DNA from: Symbiodinium natans
Lineage: Eukaryota > Sar > Dinophyceae > Suessiales > Symbiodiniaceae
Assembly (NCBI GenBank): GCA_905221605.1
Contig: CAJNDS010000225.1
Location: 392,501 to 417,500, forward strand
Direction: 5' to 3'
DNA length: 25,000 nt
Position numbers and translations under genes: made by a program. The first letter of the stretch is position 1. Every line of letters begins with the position of its first letter. The notes below the pieces were generated by a model. The model was not told the DNA's origin. It searched no databases and saw only the letters and a list, made by a program, of their open reading frames with translations. Shown here one piece after another: positions 24,216 to 25,000 of this stretch.

Positions 24216-24436
24216 TGTCAGGGAGTTGAGGGTTTTTAGGGCTCAGAACTTAGGGTCTTGGGACTTAGGCTTCGGGCCAATAAGGGCGTTTAGGGTCTGC
24301 AGGGTCTAGAGGGTGTGGGGTTTTTCGGGTTCACAGGGTTTAGGGTTGAAGGTCTTTCGAGTTTAGGCGCTTAAGACCGTGTCACCACAAGACCCAGGAG
24401 CCCAGGACCCCCAGAGGCGTGCGACTCTCCAAAACC

Positions 24437-24500
24437 CCCCAACCCTAAACCCCCAACCCTAAACCCTACACCCTCAACCCTAAACCCTAAACCCCCCAAA
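24437..24500 (-). repeat. interstitial CCCTAAA array
   Basis: About 8 units, partly degenerate. Confidence 0.9.
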
Positions 24501-24553
24501 ACCTCCGCACAAACTACGCCCTTATCCCTGGGCCGTGAATCGGTGCGGCATGT
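24494..24553 (-). CDS. candidate exon, unknown protein
   Basis: Minus-strand acceptor CAGGTCTTTAG, frame TCRTDSRPRDKGVVCAEV, running to the array. Donor unclear. Confidence 0.35.
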
Positions 24554-24640
24554 CTAAAGACCTGAACCCCTGAACCCCTGAACACCCGAACAAGGGTTTA
24601 AGTCTTGGGGTTTAGGGGCTTGGGGGCTCAAGAGATGCCG

Positions 24641-24685
24641 CTAAACCCTAAACCCTAAACCCGAGACCCGAAACACTAAACCCTA
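24641..24685 (-). repeat. interstitial CCCTAAA array
   Basis: About 6 units, some altered. Confidence 0.88.
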
Positions 24686-24686
24686 A

Positions 24687-24764
24687 AGTTCTTTTTAGCG
24701 GCCAAGCCACCAGAGCAAAGTCAGACAGAGCGGAGTCAGTACTGCCACAGAGCTGAGCGCAATC
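24687..24764 (-). CDS. candidate exon, unknown protein
   Basis: Minus-strand acceptor CTCAAGCTGCAG, 26 codons beginning DCAQLCGSTDSALSDFALVA, up to the array. GTGGCT inside could be the true donor. A plus-strand frame (TELSAILQLERLLKLGHK) and a second minus frame are also open. Confidence 0.35.
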
Positions 24765-24796
24765 CTGCAGCTTGAGCGGCTACTGAAACTCGGACA

Positions 24797-24835
24797 TAAG
24801 GGTTTCGGGTTTAAAGTTTAGGGTTACGGGTTTTG
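24797..24835 (+). repeat. short degenerate TTTAGGG array
   Basis: About 5 altered units (TTTCGGG, TTTAAAG, TTACGGG). Confidence 0.8.
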
Positions 24836-24913
24836 GGGTACAGAAGCAGCCCTACAAGGGGACCCTACGGCAACCTGCTTTGGATCAACCCTTTACGCAC
24901 GGCCCAAACCCTA

Positions 24914-24928
24914 TTAGGGTTACCCTAA
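24914..24928. repeat. head-to-head telomeric palindrome
   Basis: TTAGGGTTACCCTAA, a perfect inverted repeat around one T, followed by CCCTAAA-type units. Confidence 0.85.
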
Positions 24929-25000
24929 ACTCTAAACCCCTCAACATACTCCCCTTCGAACCTTTAAACAATTCTGTTCCATATTCCCTTGGGTTATATG

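Larger units (their letters stand above)
1..24764 (-). other. putative split gene(s) with telomere-repeat introns
   Basis: About 30 short GC-rich islands can be read on the minus strand as exons. They share a layout: (CCCTAAA)n, a pyrimidine-rich stretch ending in AG, an open frame of 13-50 codons, then GTTTAGGG repeats. Pure arrays carry a stop in every frame, so they can only be intronic or intergenic. Frame phase agrees between neighbours such as 20375-20464 to 19104-19200 (phase 0), then to 18335-18410 (1), then to 17639-17739 (2); also 4413-4446 to 4004-4076 to 3423-3505 (2). Other pairs do not agree with the frames I chose. The product is not recognised. It could be one long gene, several genes, or dead fragments; no promoter, start codon or poly(A) signal was identified. 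Confidence 0.45.

Noticed and set aside
1-25000. CRISPR array
   Set aside because: The repeats are contiguous telomeric heptamers with no regular repeat-spacer unit, in a eukaryotic context.

Overview
This is nuclear DNA of a eukaryote, not a bacterium. About 75 arrays of the Arabidopsis-type telomere heptamer TTTAGGG lie in both orientations through the whole window, so it is interstitial telomeric DNA and not a chromosome end. Between the arrays are short GC-rich islands, small terminal-inverted-repeat elements, microsatellites and long homopolymers, including a run of 85 C. The repeat type, the GC-rich third codon positions of the islands and the many short candidate exons suggest a photosynthetic protist such as a green (prasinophyte-like) alga; other lineages with TTTAGGG telomeres are possible and the species cannot be fixed from the sequence. 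No rRNA, tRNA, CRISPR array or intact long ORF was found.

The array orientation is patterned. Reading the + strand, a C-rich array (CCCTAAA)n is followed by an island of usually 60-130 bp, then a G-rich array (TTTAGGG)n. The intervals from a G-rich to the next C-rich array are longer and far more variable (about 60-870 bp), are more AT-rich, and hold the small inverted-repeat elements and most microsatellites.

My preferred reading is that many islands are exons of one or more split genes on the minus strand, running from about 24.8 kb down to the left edge. Read on the minus strand, islands typically have a 3' splice acceptor (pyrimidines then AG) after (CCCTAAA)n, an open frame rich in G/C at third positions, and an exit into GTTTAGGG repeats, sometimes through a standard donor (GTAAGT at 907, GTATGT at 9188). 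In this reading an intron starts in (TTTAGGG)n and ends in (CCCTAAA)n, so its two ends are complementary and could fold the splice sites together. Several candidate exons are flush multiples of three (39, 57, 66, 72, 81, 84, 90 and 99 bp), and several neighbouring pairs agree in phase. I do not recognise the protein; some exons are Ala/Leu-rich and helical-looking, which only weakly suggests a HEAT/ARM-like scaffold. Frames were chosen by eye and each exon alone is weak evidence.

At four places a telomeric array is bracketed by a 10-30 bp direct duplication, and one has an empty-site paralogue in the same window. The arrays therefore look inserted, by repair of staggered breaks or by a mobile unit. 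At least five families of 90-260 bp inverted-repeat (MITE-like) elements are present, two of them in four copies. Left part (1-9 kb): islands with elements of families C, D and E. Middle (9-15 kb): family A elements, a 2-unit tandem repeat and a TA-rich element. Right part (15-25 kb): the longest pure array (19.2-19.5 kb), the poly-C tract, family B elements and the best-supported run of candidate exons.
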